Positions 34,706-43,773 are shown, counted from the stretch's first letter. The stretch is DNA of 64,000 nucleotides from Pseudomonadota bacterium (GCA_023419375.1 JAEZYD010000047.1:199689-263688); one strand, 5' to 3'. The notes: generated by a model from the sequence alone, not told the origin. Program-made: numbers and translations.

Positions 34706-36938
34706 CTCCATCCTCCTTCACATAGCCGCATCCCTTGACCGGGCAGATGACCTTTGCGCCATCGCGGCTTTTCTTTTCGATCAGATAGGGCGAATTGCAC
34801 CGTGGGCAGGGGCCGGGCACGGGCTTGTCCCACAGGGCAAAATCACACTGCGGGTACTGGTCGCATGAATAAAATATCTTGCCGCGCTTGGTGCTTTTTT
34901 CAACCAGCGAGCCCTTGCCGCAACGCGGGCAAGGCACCCCGGTGGAAAGCGGAGCTGCGTACTTGCAATCGGGATAGCCCGTGCAGGCAATGAAGCTGCT
35001 GCCCGTGCGGGACTTTTTGATCACCAGGTCTTTGCCGCACTGCGGGCAGTTCCCCACCTTTTCATACTGGGGCTTTTCCTGGGCCACGGCTTCCACGGTG
35101 CCGTCTTCCGTGCGCTCAAAATTGCTGGTGTAACGGCATTCCGGATAGCCGGAACAGGCCAGAAAAGCCCCGGCCTTGCCAAACTTGATGAGCAGATCCT
35201 TGCCGCACTCCGGGCAGGGCAGGTTTGCGGGCATGCCCCCCTTGAGGCTCTTCATGTTTTTGGACGCAGCCGCCAGGGTGGGATTGAAATCTTCCGAAAA
35301 ACGCCGCAGCAGTTCGACCCACTGTTCCTGACCTTCGGCCACCTTGTCCAGGTTTTCTTCCATCTGGGCGGTGAAGCCCACATCCATAAGCTTGCCGAAA
35401 TGCTCCACAAGCTGGGTGCAGACCACGCGCCCAAGGTCGGTGGGCACAAAGTGGCGTTCCTTCAGGCTCACGTATTCCCTGTCCTGAAGGGTGGAAATAA
35501 TGGCCGCATAGGTGGAAGGACGCCCGATGCCCAGTTCTTCCAGCTCGCGCACGAGGCTTGCTTCGCTGAAGCGGGCCGGGGGCTGGGTGAACTTCTGCTC
35601 CTTGTCGAGCTTTTCGAGCGTGAGCGTCTGCCCTGCGGTCAGGGGCGGCAGCTCGGCGTCCGCCTCATCCTTGCCGCGCGGCATGGCCGCCAGAAAACCG
35701 GCGAACAACAGACGCTCGCCCTTGGCCTTCCACTGCGTATGCGCGCAGGCAATGCTGGCCGTAGTGTCGTGAAAGCGCGCTCCGGCCATCTGCGAGGCCA
35801 CAAAGCGCGACCAGATGAGCCGATAAAGATTGTACTGCTCCGGCGGCAGGTGGGTTTTCACCTCATCGGGCGTGATGGTCACGTCAACAGGACGGATGGC
35901 TTCATGCGCGTCCTGCGCGCCGCCCTTGGCCTTGTAGACCCTGGCCCGCTTGGGCAGATATTCCTTGCCAAAGCTGCCTTCAATGAAGGCCTTGGCCGCA
36001 TCGCGGGCTTCATCGGCAATGCGTGTGGAGTCGGTACGCATATAGGTGATGAGAGCCGTGAGCCCCCTGTCGCCCAGTTCAACGCCTTCGTACAAACGCT
36101 GGGCAATATTCATGGTGCGCTTGGCAGTGTACGAAAGGCGCTGGTTGGCAGCCTGCTGCAAGGTCGAGGTAATGAAGGGCGGCTGCGGAGCGCGCTCGCG
36201 CTCTTTTTCTTCCACGCTTTCCACCACAAAGGGCTTGCCCGCCATGGCGTCTTCAATATCCTTGGCTTGGGCCGCATTGCTGACCACAGCCTTTTTGCCG
36301 CCCACCTTGGCAAGCTCGGCCTTGAACGGAGGCGGCACGTCCGCTGCCAGCAAGGCCTTGAACAGCCAGTATTCTTCTGGCTTGAAGACCTCGCGGGCCT
36401 CCTCGCGCTCAACAATGAGGCGCAGGGCCACGGACTGCACGCGCCCGGCAGAGATGCCGCGCTTGATGGACTTCCACAGCAGGGGCGAAATTTTGTAGCC
36501 CACCAGACGGTCCAGCACGCGGCGGGCCTGCTGGGCGTCAAAAAGATGCCCGTTCAGTTCGCGCGGGTGCGCCAGGGCTTCTTTCACAGCCTTTGCCGTG
36601 ATTTCGTTGAACTGGATCCGTTTGATATCCTTGGCTTTGTCGCGGATAAGCTCCGCCACATGCCAGGCAATGGCCTCTCCCTCGCGGTCGGGGTCGGGGG
36701 CGAGATAGACGGTATCGGCCTTGGAAGCGGCAGCGCGGAGTTCGCTGACCACATTCTTTTTATTGTCTATAACTTCGTAGTGCGGCGCAAAGTCGTTGGC
36801 TTCGTCCACACCAAGAGAGCTGGACGGCAGGTCGCGCACATGGCCAACACTGGCCTGCACCATGTACTGCGGCCCCAGAAACTTCTTGATGGTCTTCACC
36901 TTGGCGGGTGATTCCACAATGATAAGCTGTTTGCCCAT
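34698..36938 (-). CDS. topA: DNA topoisomerase I (type IA)
   Basis: Relaxes negatively supercoiled DNA. The 746-aa protein starts MGKQLIIVESPAKVKTIKKF with the TOPRIM Glu, followed by LAPDPDREGEAIAWH for the metal-binding DxD. The catalytic Tyr is in ALITYMRTDSTRIADEA. At the C-terminus four zinc-ribbon-like modules of the pattern CPxCG...C can be seen (starting LPCPECGKDLL, NCPQCGKDLV, VPCPRCGKGSL and GPCPRCNSPYL), as in most bacterial TopA. A GAGGGGCAG site precedes the ATG. xdhC is coupled downstream. Confidence 0.97.
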   Translation of the reverse strand: MGKQLIIVESPAKVKTIKKFLGPQYMVQASVGHVRDLPSSSLGVDEANDFAPHYEVIDNKKNVVSELRAAASKADTVYLAPDPDREGEAIAWHVAELIRDKAKDIKRIQFNEITAKAVKEALAHPRELNGHLFDAQQARRVLDRLVGYKISPLLWKSIKRGISAGRVQSVALRLIVEREEAREVFKPEEYWLFKALLAADVPPPFKAELAKVGGKKAVVSNAAQAKDIEDAMAGKPFVVESVEEKERERAPQPPFITSTLQQAANQRLSYTAKRTMNIAQRLYEGVELGDRGLTALITYMRTDSTRIADEARDAAKAFIEGSFGKEYLPKRARVYKAKGGAQDAHEAIRPVDVTITPDEVKTHLPPEQYNLYRLIWSRFVASQMAGARFHDTTASIACAHTQWKAKGERLLFAGFLAAMPRGKDEADAELPPLTAGQTLTLEKLDKEQKFTQPPARFSEASLVRELEELGIGRPSTYAAIISTLQDREYVSLKERHFVPTDLGRVVCTQLVEHFGKLMDVGFTAQMEENLDKVAEGQEQWVELLRRFSEDFNPTLAAASKNMKSLKGGMPANLPCPECGKDLLIKFGKAGAFLACSGYPECRYTSNFERTEDGTVEAVAQEKPQYEKVGNCPQCGKDLVIKKSRTGSSFIACTGYPDCKYAAPLSTGVPCPRCGKGSLVEKSTKRGKIFYSCDQYPQCDFALWDKPVPGPCPRCNSPYLIEKKSRDGAKVICPVKGCGYVKEDGDG

Positions 36939-37331
36939 GCTGCCCCTCGGTTATCTCGTGCTTGCAGGCAAAAGACGCGCGGCCCTGTTACGCCCACGCC
37001 TTCGCGTGGCTGCCGCCCGCACCCTGCACCGTCACGTATATGGTTGCCAGCGCGGCGCTTTCACGCAATTTTTCTTACGTGCAATCGCAACGCAACACGC
37101 CCGCGCAACGATTATTTTCCGTTGCCAAAATCCATTGCAGCGCCATAACGCCCCGTTGGCGGCCATGCGCGACACAACCAATAGCGTCAAGTACGAAGCA
37201 TTTGTCAAGTCCCGACCCGTCGCAGTTCCATATGCCAACACCGCTTACCCTGAGGGCAATCGTGCCAAACTGGACAGCAAGGCCGATCTGCGCTATTTAT
37301 GATAGTGTCGTTCAAAATTGCAAGGAAGCAT
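36939..37331. other. Gene-free divergent region between topA and the lipoprotein pair
   Basis: A 393-bp region between divergent genes. No ORF with a ribosome site or RNA gene is evident. TATGAT (37297-37302) and TGGACA (37271-37276) could be promoter elements for the lipoprotein gene but their spacing is poor. The topA promoter was not identifiable. Confidence 0.4.
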
Positions 37332-38042
37332 ATGCCAATCTGTTTTCTGCCTCGTAACTTTGCCGCAGTTCTGTGCCTGCTGACCATGTTTGCTTTTGGC
37401 GCGGGTTGCGCCACGCATCAGGAGCAGCCGGGCACCTCGCCTGCCGCTGATTCCGGAGCGCAGCCAGGCAACGGTGCAGACGTTTCTGATACGCCGCTGC
37501 AAAGTGTGCAGGTGCGCAAAGGGCAGACCGTGCATGTAACAGTGAGCGGCGGCGACGCCTCGTTTAACGCCGACTTTGAATCCATGCTCACGAGTTATTT
37601 GCAGAGCGAAAAAGATCTGACCCCCGCCGATTCTGCGCAAAAGGCAGACCTGCTCATACGCGTGAAGGTGGAGGACATCTACCCTCTGGGTTCGCGCAAC
37701 GCGCCGGTGAGCGCAGGGCATGCCCTGGGTTCAACCGCCACCGGGGCCGTGCTGGGCGTGCTGCTTGGCGGCGCAACCGGCGGCAGAAGCGGGGCAGCCT
37801 GGGGAGCAGGCGCCGGAGCGGCTCTGGGGCTGGGCGCAGCCCTGCTGGACAGTTCCGGCAAAAGCAAAATATGGGGCATGAAAGCTCTTGTGGGCGTGGG
37901 CCGCAACGGACGGGAACCGTCAGATGCGGACATGCACCGCACCACGGTGCGCGCTGAAGGAGCCAACATGGGCAAGGAGGAAATCCTGCCCGCCCTAGAG
38001 GACACCTTAAGCCGAAAAATTCTCGAGTCGCTGCGCTCCTGA
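37332..38042 (+). CDS. TraT-like lipoprotein with glycine zipper
   Basis: TraT is an outer-membrane lipoprotein known for surface exclusion and complement resistance on F-type plasmids. This 236-aa protein has a lipoprotein signal (FAAVLCLLTMFAFGAGCAT). A duplex-like domain follows (VHVTVSGGDASFNADFESML, then KADLLIRVKVEDIYPLG), then a glycine-zipper helix (GSTATGAVLGVLLGGATGG, then AAWGAGAGAALGLGAALL), and it ends EEILPALEDTLSRKILESL, resembling the TraT C-terminus. AAGGAAG precedes the ATG. It is followed by a second, shorter TraT-like gene. Assignment by recalled similarity only. Confidence 0.55.
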   Translation: MPICFLPRNFAAVLCLLTMFAFGAGCATHQEQPGTSPAADSGAQPGNGADVSDTPLQSVQVRKGQTVHVTVSGGDASFNADFESMLTSYLQSEKDLTPADSAQKADLLIRVKVEDIYPLGSRNAPVSAGHALGSTATGAVLGVLLGGATGGRSGAAWGAGAGAALGLGAALLDSSGKSKIWGMKALVGVGRNGREPSDADMHRTTVRAEGANMGKEEILPALEDTLSRKILESLRS

Positions 38043-38164
38043 TTTCGCGCCAACGCTATCCGCATCCCGGCCCTCGCCCAACGAGGCTGGTCGCAAATAT
38101 TATCTCTCCCCGAATACAACTCAGATCCGCGCCTTTTTTGGCGGCGGCATCTCAAAGGAGCCGT

Positions 38165-38800
38165 ATGTCCTTTATCCGCAATATTCTGATACTTTGCCTG
38201 GCCTTTGCCTCCCTGTGCGGGTGCGTGCGCCAACCGGCGGACGCCGCGCGTGTGGAAGTGCTGCGCCAGGGCCAGATTGAGGAGCCGGAAGCCGATGTGA
38301 ACATCCATCCGGCGGTTTATGTCAACGTGCGCGACAATACCAACAAGGTTTTCGGCCTGCGCACCCAGGTGGAGACATGGCTGCAACGCCAGGGCTACAC
38401 GGTAGTGCCAAACCCCAGCGAAGCGGGCTACATCCTCCAGATAGTCGTGCTCGCTGCGGGCACGACCGCGCCGGAAACCGCCCGACAGGTGGTGACCGCC
38501 GGGTATGACGCCCCCTCGCAGCTGAGCGGCAAGGGCGGCACCGCCCTGGTGGCGGATGTGCTGCTGGTGCAGCGCCATGTTCCCAGCACCCAGGGTTCCC
38601 GCAACAAAAATCTCAAGAACATCGGCAAACGCAATGCCGTTGGCAGCAGCCAGATGCGCATTGCCCTGCTTGCCCATCAGGAATTCAAGACGGGTGCGGG
38701 CATGCCCCCGGTCTTTGCCGAAACCCTTGCCAAGGAACTGGCGACTTCCGTTCACAGCGCCGGCGCCGAAGAAGCACCAGCCCAGCCCGCCAAGCAGTAG
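38165..38800 (+). CDS. TraT-like lipoprotein without glycine zipper
   Basis: A 211-aa precursor with lipobox LCGC (ASLCGCVRQ). The mature part has VYVNVRDNTNKVFGLRTQVE, then WLQRQGYTVVPNPSEAGYIL, which matches the TraT pattern of paired strands with a YxVV segment. GGTALVADVLLVQRHVPS replaces the zipper. A conserved ending AETLAKELATSV parallels that of its neighbour. It has AAAGGAG upstream and shares a transcript with the upstream gene, 122 bp away, if there is no promoter between them. It is terminated by a strong hairpin. Confidence 0.6.
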   Translation: MSFIRNILILCLAFASLCGCVRQPADAARVEVLRQGQIEEPEADVNIHPAVYVNVRDNTNKVFGLRTQVETWLQRQGYTVVPNPSEAGYILQIVVLAAGTTAPETARQVVTAGYDAPSQLSGKGGTALVADVLLVQRHVPSTQGSRNKNLKNIGKRNAVGSSQMRIALLAHQEFKTGAGMPPVFAETLAKELATSVHSAGAEEAPAQPAKQ

Positions 38801-38849
38801 CCTTCCACGCGGGAGGCCCGGCCTGACCCCCTACCCCATTGTCTTTTCC

Positions 38850-38884
38850 AAGGGCAACCGATGCTGTCGGTTGCCCTTGTTATT
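38850..38884 (+). terminator. Terminator after the TraT-like pair
   Basis: AAGGGCAACCGA (38850-38861) pairs perfectly with TCGGTTGCCCTT (38867-38878), followed by GTTATT. It isolates the lipoprotein genes from the sigma-54 promoter downstream. Confidence 0.75.
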
Positions 38885-38983
38885 GACGGCAGCCCTCTAT
38901 GATTCCTGCGCCAGCGTCAGCATTCCGGCGCAGGCCTGATCCGCAAAATCTAACCTGTCGTTTTACCCGCGCATATCCAGAGT

Positions 38984-38999
38984 TGGCACTGTACTTGCT
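38984..38999 (+). promoter_or_regulatory. Sigma-54 promoter for the lysozyme-fold gene
   Basis: TGGCAC (38984-38989), then TTGCT (38995-38999), with exactly 10 bases between the invariant GG and GC. This is a full consensus -24/-12 element, 41 bp upstream of the ATG at 39040 and in the correct orientation. Confidence 0.85.
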
Positions 39000-39039
39000 T
39001 TTTCCTCCATGCGGAGCCTCAGCCCCGCAGGAGGAACAC

Positions 39040-40173
39040 ATGGCACTTTCCAATTTTCTGATCCGCCCCCCATCTGATGCGCAAAAGGCCCAGGCGGGAG
39101 CACCACGCCGCACTGCGCCTGCACAGGCCGGAAACCCCGCGTCCTTTGCCAACATCATGAGCGGCCAGACCACCAATGCGGAAAACGCCAGCACTGCCGA
39201 AGTGCAGCGCGCAGGCATGGCCCTGGCCGGGAATATGGGCCAGCAAGGCATGGTACTGGCAGGGCGCTCGCCCAGCGATCTTGCCCGCACGCAGGTATTC
39301 AGCAAGGCGGAAACCGACATGCGGCAGACCAAGGCCATTGACAGCCTCATGCAGACAGTATCCGGCGGCAACTCCACCCTTGATCTTGCCCGCAGCATGG
39401 GTACTGCCCGGCATCTGCGCTCCATGACCAGCGCCATGGACAACCGCATAAAGGGGCTCAGCATGGGCGATTTTGTCCATTCGCGCACCCAGCCCCAGGC
39501 TCAGGCCCGCACCAAGGCCTCACACAAGATAGAGGACATGGAGCTCGGTCAACTTTCAGCCCGCTTTGAGTCTGGCAGCGACGGCATTGCCGCCGTGGGC
39601 TATGACCGCAACGGCGGTACCTCCTACGGCAAGTATCAGGTATCGTCACGCGCGGGCAGCCTGAAGGATTTTCTGGATTTTCTGGATACGGAAGCGCCGG
39701 ACCTTTCCAAGCGCCTGCGCTCTTCCGGCCCCGGCAACACGGGCAGCCGCAAGGGCGCCATGCCCGACACATGGCGCGCCATTGCCAGCGAACAGCCGCA
39801 GCGTTTTGAGGATCTTCAGGAGGCCTTTGTGCGCCAGAGCCATTACAAGCCCGCGCTGGAATCCATATCGCAACGCATCGGCCTGAACCCCGACAAGGTT
39901 TCCACTGCCATGCGGGAAGTTATCTGGAGCACATCCGTGCAGCACGGCCCTGCGGGCGCGGCCCGCATATTCGAGCGGGCGCACGCCATGAGCGGCAAAC
40001 CGACCGATGCGGCCTATGAGCGCAACCTCATCAACAACGTGTACAACATACGTGTGGGGCAGTTCGGATCTTCCGACAGCAATATTCAGGCAGCCGTGGC
40101 CAACCGCTTCAAGCAGGAAAAGGCCCTGGCCCTGAATCTTCTGAACGGCGGCAAAACCTCGGCGCTGGCATAA
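39040..40173 (+). CDS. Lysozyme-like protein with VgrG3-type C-terminal domain
   Basis: The 377-aa protein has a disordered, Ala/Gln-rich N-terminal half without a signal peptide (MALSNFLIRPPSDAQKAQAG). The C-terminal half, from about residue 165, is GQLSARFESGSDGIAAVGYD, followed by GGTSYGKYQVSSRAGSLKDF, the pattern of the muramidase/chitosanase-like domain at the C-terminus of T6SS VgrG3 effectors; the Glu of RFESG is the likely catalytic acid. The sigma-54 promoter and the neighbouring genes suggest a flagellar murein hydrolase that opens the wall for the rod, rather than a toxin (inference). Start has CAGGAGGAACAC. No immunity gene or VgrG spike is present. Confidence 0.72.
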   Translation: MALSNFLIRPPSDAQKAQAGAPRRTAPAQAGNPASFANIMSGQTTNAENASTAEVQRAGMALAGNMGQQGMVLAGRSPSDLARTQVFSKAETDMRQTKAIDSLMQTVSGGNSTLDLARSMGTARHLRSMTSAMDNRIKGLSMGDFVHSRTQPQAQARTKASHKIEDMELGQLSARFESGSDGIAAVGYDRNGGTSYGKYQVSSRAGSLKDFLDFLDTEAPDLSKRLRSSGPGNTGSRKGAMPDTWRAIASEQPQRFEDLQEAFVRQSHYKPALESISQRIGLNPDKVSTAMREVIWSTSVQHGPAGAARIFERAHAMSGKPTDAAYERNLINNVYNIRVGQFGSSDSNIQAAVANRFKQEKALALNLLNGGKTSALA

Positions 40174-40185
40174 GGCGGTCACTCA

Positions 40186-41913
40186 ATGGAGACCACCGGC
40201 TCTGCGGTTGACCGCTCAGGCACCACGCTGGTCATCAACCTGACGCGATTTGGCGACCTGCTGCAATGTCAGCCCCTCATTGAGGATCTGCATCGTCAGG
40301 GCCAGACCGTACATCTGGTGTGTCTGGACAATTTCTCCAGCGCCCAGCCCCTGCTGCGCCATGTGGAGCGCACCTGGCCCCTGCCCGGCGCGCGGCTCAT
40401 GGCCGACATGGACAAGGACTGGCGCATCGCAACGGCGCTGCTGCTGGAATTTGCCCGCGCGGTCAGGAGCGAGGCCAGGCCAGGCTGCGTTGTCAACCTG
40501 ACCACCACCCTGCCTGCGCGGCTGCTCACTGGCCTGCTGGCGGGCGGACAGGCGGACGGGCAGGCCGAGATTCGCGGATTCTGCCTTGACGCGCACGGTT
40601 TTGGGCAAAACAGGGGCATCTGGTCCACATTTCTGAACAGCGGCGCTGCAAACCGTCTGAGCGCTCCCTTTAATATTGCGGATATGTTCCGCATGGTGGG
40701 CGCGCCGCACGCGCCAGCAGCCGCAGCCATGCAGCCGCGCCAAGGGCTGGCCGATCCGCCTCGGGAAGCAATGGATGCGGCGGATGCCCTGCTTGCCGGG
40801 GCTCCGCCGGAGACATGCGGTTTTGTGGCCATGCAGCTGGGCGCAAGCGAAGCACGGCGGCAGTGGCCCGCACATTTTTTTGCCGAGGTGGGCGACCGTC
40901 TGTGGCGCGAGCGCAAGCTCTGCCCGGTGCTGCTTGGCTCGCCTGCCGAACGCCCGCTGGCCGAGGCCTATGCTCAGGCAGCCCAAGGCCCGTGGATGGA
41001 TGCCGTGGGCAAAACCAATCTCACCCAACTGGCGGCATTGCTGCGCCGGTCAAAATTGTTGTTTACCAACGATACCGGCACCATGCATCTAGCTGCTGGC
41101 CTTGGTGTGCCCTGCCTGGCCATATTCCTTGCCACGGCCCAGCCCTGCGACACGGGCCCCTATCTGCCCGGCTGTTGCTGCCTGGAACCTGCCCTGCCCT
41201 GCCATCCCTGCCCCTTTGGCCGCCCCTGCCCCAATGATCTGGCATGCGTGACGCACATCAGCCCCAGGAGCGTGGAGTCCCTCGCCCTGTCATGGATTGA
41301 CGCTGGCCGATGGGATGCCGCCCCGCTCGACCGTGTGGGGCGTGAAGCCCGCGTTTGGCTGACGGAGCAGGACGACAAGGGCTTTATGACAGTGCGCTGC
41401 CTTACGGAACACGCCGCCGAAGATCGCAGCCTGTGGCTTGCGCAGCAGCGGATTTTCTGGCGTCAGATACTTGACGAACTGGACGGCGCAGCCCGATCCG
41501 CAGCGACGGAGCAACAGAGCGCGGATACCAGCCAGCCTGAAGAAAATACTCCTTCAGCATCCGCGCACGGCACAAGACATGCGGACGAATCGGCTGGCGC
41601 GTTTTCTGCCGAATTTGCGCAACGCATGGCGACATCTCTGGAGCAGGCCGCACAACTTTTTGAAATGCTTACGCAACAAGGGCAACTGCTGGGCAAGAGC
41701 CCCAAGGCAGGGCAATTGTTTTTGCGTAATTGCGAACGCCTGCAAACGGTTTTTGACGCCTGCCCAGAACTGCGCTCGCTGGGAGCCTTCTGGCGTGAAC
41801 TGCGCCAGGAACGCGGCGACCGGCTGGACGACCTGCTGGAGCTTACTGCCCAGCTTGGCGCGCATTTCGTTATCTGGCGCCATAAATTTATCGATGGCAC
41901 GTCATTTGCTTAA
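40186..41913 (+). CDS. Glycosyltransferase family 9 protein with extended C-terminus
   Basis: GT9 enzymes are GT-B heptosyltransferase relatives. The 575-aa protein opens LVINLTRFGDLLQCQPLIED and carries VAMQLGASEARRQWPAHFFA and LFTNDTGTMHLAAGLGVPCL, the donor-binding features of the family, and a Cys-rich loop (CCCLEPALPCHPCPFGRPC) after it. Residues 430-575 are a separate helical, acidic extension not seen in heptosyltransferases. It starts 12 bp after the lysozyme-like gene and shares its sigma-54 promoter, so glycosylation of a flagellar component is a reasonable guess. Confidence 0.75.
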   Translation: METTGSAVDRSGTTLVINLTRFGDLLQCQPLIEDLHRQGQTVHLVCLDNFSSAQPLLRHVERTWPLPGARLMADMDKDWRIATALLLEFARAVRSEARPGCVVNLTTTLPARLLTGLLAGGQADGQAEIRGFCLDAHGFGQNRGIWSTFLNSGAANRLSAPFNIADMFRMVGAPHAPAAAAMQPRQGLADPPREAMDAADALLAGAPPETCGFVAMQLGASEARRQWPAHFFAEVGDRLWRERKLCPVLLGSPAERPLAEAYAQAAQGPWMDAVGKTNLTQLAALLRRSKLLFTNDTGTMHLAAGLGVPCLAIFLATAQPCDTGPYLPGCCCLEPALPCHPCPFGRPCPNDLACVTHISPRSVESLALSWIDAGRWDAAPLDRVGREARVWLTEQDDKGFMTVRCLTEHAAEDRSLWLAQQRIFWRQILDELDGAARSAATEQQSADTSQPEENTPSASAHGTRHADESAGAFSAEFAQRMATSLEQAAQLFEMLTQQGQLLGKSPKAGQLFLRNCERLQTVFDACPELRSLGAFWRELRQERGDRLDDLLELTAQLGAHFVIWRHKFIDGTSFA

Positions 41914-41970
41914 ACATACTCAGAACACATTACGGTAAAATCTTCCCTGTGGGGAGAGGAGGGAACTGGA

Positions 41971-42576
41971 ATGATAATCATAGACGGATCACAAAGCGAA
42001 AAAAGTATTTCTGCCTTTGCCAACCTTGAAGAACTGCTCAAGGATGTCATGCAGGACGACCAGATGACCAACCGCGTGGTAACGGACGTTCTGGTAAACA
42101 ACGAAGCGTTTTCAGAGATCTATCCGCATCAGGCCGAAGACATCGCCTGCTCCGAAATTTCTTCCATTGAGGTGCGCTCCGTGCCCATGGCTGAAATGGC
42201 TGTGGATATGTCTGCCGAATTGGGCAAGGTCGCCCAGATGATGGCCCACGGCTCGCGCGAAGTGGCCCGGTTGTTCCGCGCCGCCTCCGACACGGACGCC
42301 CTGGAACTTTTTCAGGATCTGCTGGACGTGACCCGCGACTTCATGGGCATGCTGGGCGAGCTGCGCACAAACTACACGGATGGCGCTCTGCCCGATTTTG
42401 CCGAAAAAACCGAGAAATTTTCCAGCCTGCTTTCTGAAATGGGCGACGTGCTGGAAAACGAAGACTGGATTCTTCTGGCAGACCTGCTTGAATATGAATT
42501 CATCCCGCTGTGCGACGATTGGCGCGCCACCAGCGAGATTCTGCACAAGCAGGTTGTCGAACACATGGCCCAATAG
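41971..42576 (+). CDS. Acidic helical protein of unknown function (201 aa)
   Basis: No family recognised. It begins MIIIDGSQSEKSISAFANLE and is rich in Glu, Asp and Met, with predicted amphipathic helices throughout and no membrane helix or signal. The centre (VDMSAELGKVAQMMAHGSRE) and the segment RDFMGMLGELRTNYTDG suggest a helical bundle. GGAGGGAACTGG precedes the ATG. It lies 57 bp after the GT9 gene and just before the small FlgN/FliT-like ORF, so cotranscription with the sigma-54 unit is likely. Confidence 0.6.
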   Translation: MIIIDGSQSEKSISAFANLEELLKDVMQDDQMTNRVVTDVLVNNEAFSEIYPHQAEDIACSEISSIEVRSVPMAEMAVDMSAELGKVAQMMAHGSREVARLFRAASDTDALELFQDLLDVTRDFMGMLGELRTNYTDGALPDFAEKTEKFSSLLSEMGDVLENEDWILLADLLEYEFIPLCDDWRATSEILHKQVVEHMAQ

Positions 42577-42591
42577 GCCTCAGGAGCTTGC

Positions 42592-42915
42592 ATGAATCAG
42601 GGAGTATGCCTTCTTGATGAAGCGCTGAATCTTGCCCGCCTGGAAATGGCGGCACTGGAGGACGGCGCATACGACAGGGCGGTCGAGCTTGCCGAAAGAC
42701 GTGGCGAGGTGACCAGCATGGCCTGGCACATGCTGGAAGACAGCCAGGCCGACCAGTACAGAACTCACCTGATTGAACTGGCCCGTGTGCAGGATCAACT
42801 GACGGAACTTGCCACCAGGGCGCACAGCGAAATCAGGTCGCAGTTGCAACGCTCACGCCTCGAAAGTCGCCGCATGCGCGGCTACCATAGGGCAGTGGGC
42901 CAGGCGCTGCAATAG
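42592..42915 (+). CDS. Small helical protein, possible flagellar chaperone (107 aa)
   Basis: A wholly helical, charged protein: MNQGVCLLDEALNLARLEMA, then DRAVELAERRGEVTSMAWHM and IRSQLQRSRLESRRMRGYH. Size and pattern resemble flagellar export chaperones of the FlgN/FliT type, but no signature is decisive. CAGGAG lies 6 bases upstream of the ATG. It is the last gene of the unit, 15 bp after the preceding stop, and is followed by a clear terminator. Confidence 0.55.
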   Translation: MNQGVCLLDEALNLARLEMAALEDGAYDRAVELAERRGEVTSMAWHMLEDSQADQYRTHLIELARVQDQLTELATRAHSEIRSQLQRSRLESRRMRGYHRAVGQALQ

Positions 42916-42937
42916 CGCACCGTGCGTTCAGAATCAT

Positions 42938-42977
42938 AGGTGGCGGCATACGCAACAGCGTGTCCGCCACCTTTTTT
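42938..42977 (+). terminator. Terminator of the lysozyme-GT9 unit
   Basis: GGTGGCGG (42939-42946) pairs with CCGCCACC (42964-42971), followed by six T. Confidence 0.85.
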
Positions 42978-43108
42978 GGGCTGGCCCGCTCCAGGTGCAG
43001 AGTGTCAACACGTTGTTCACCCTTCTTCCCTTCACTCGGTTTGTTGTTGTCTGGTAATTCCAGCTCTACCGATTTAGGGAGGGTGAACAACCTATTGGAA
43101 CATTACAC

Positions 43109-43756
43109 CTACCCCACCATGCCTTCACGCATGGCCTTGCGCACATCTTCCACTCTGGTGCGGATGTCGGGCGCGCCGACCAGTTCGCTCACAAGCGAGC
43201 AGCAGCGCGCGCCGTGCCGCGCGACTTCCGCAATGTTATGCCGCTTGATGCCGCCAATGGCCACAAAGGGCAAATCCCCATTGCGGGCAACCCAATCCAG
43301 ATATTCGTACCCTACAGGATCAACCACGTCTTCCTTGGTATTGGTGGCAAAAATCGGCCCCACGCCGATGTAGTCCGCGCCAAGGCTGCGGGCTTCGAGG
43401 GCCTGCTCCGGCAGATGGGTGGAAAGGCCGATGATCATTTCCGGCCCCACGAGGCTGCGCACGGCGGGAACAGGCAGATCCTCCTGCCCCACATGCACGC
43501 CGTCTGCCTGCACCAGCATGGCGATATCCACGTGGTCGTTGACGATAAAGCAGGCCCCGGCCTCCCTGGTCAGCCGCCGCAACAGGCGGCATTCCTCCAG
43601 CATGGCCCCGGATTTCAGCTTTTTTTCGCGATATTGCAAAATACGCACGCCAGCCCCCATAAGGGCGGAAACAACTTCTTCAAGCGGCCTTCCCAATGAA
43701 AGACCGGCATCCGTGATGGCATAAATATCCGTTTCTCCAGGCAGGATTCTGGGCAT
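43109..43756 (-). CDS. thiE: Thiamine-phosphate synthase
   Basis: Joins the HMP and thiazole moieties to give thiamine monophosphate. The 215-aa TIM barrel has RILQYREKKLKSGAML, FIVNDHVDIAMLVQADGVHVG and YIGVGPIFATNTKED, with VAIGGIKRHNIAEV at the phosphate site; all are family motifs. The ATG at 43756 follows AAGGAGCC. It begins 18 bp after the end of the DUF362 gene and appears to be cotranscribed with it. No TPP riboswitch or other thi gene is present. Confidence 0.93.
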   Translation of the reverse strand: MPRILPGETDIYAITDAGLSLGRPLEEVVSALMGAGVRILQYREKKLKSGAMLEECRLLRRLTREAGACFIVNDHVDIAMLVQADGVHVGQEDLPVPAVRSLVGPEMIIGLSTHLPEQALEARSLGADYIGVGPIFATNTKEDVVDPVGYEYLDWVARNGDLPFVAIGGIKRHNIAEVARHGARCCSLVSELVGAPDIRTRVEDVRKAMREGMVG

Positions 43757-43773
43757 ATGAGGCTCCTTGGCGA

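Noticed and set aside
36939..37331. RNA gene in the topA/lipoprotein gap
   Set aside because: No tRNA cloverleaf or known RNA structure was recognisable by eye.
39040..40173. Type VI secretion effector
   Set aside because: Although the C-terminal domain resembles VgrG3, there is no VgrG spike, PAAR, Hcp or immunity gene, and a sigma-54 promoter plus the neighbours favour a flagellar or envelope role.
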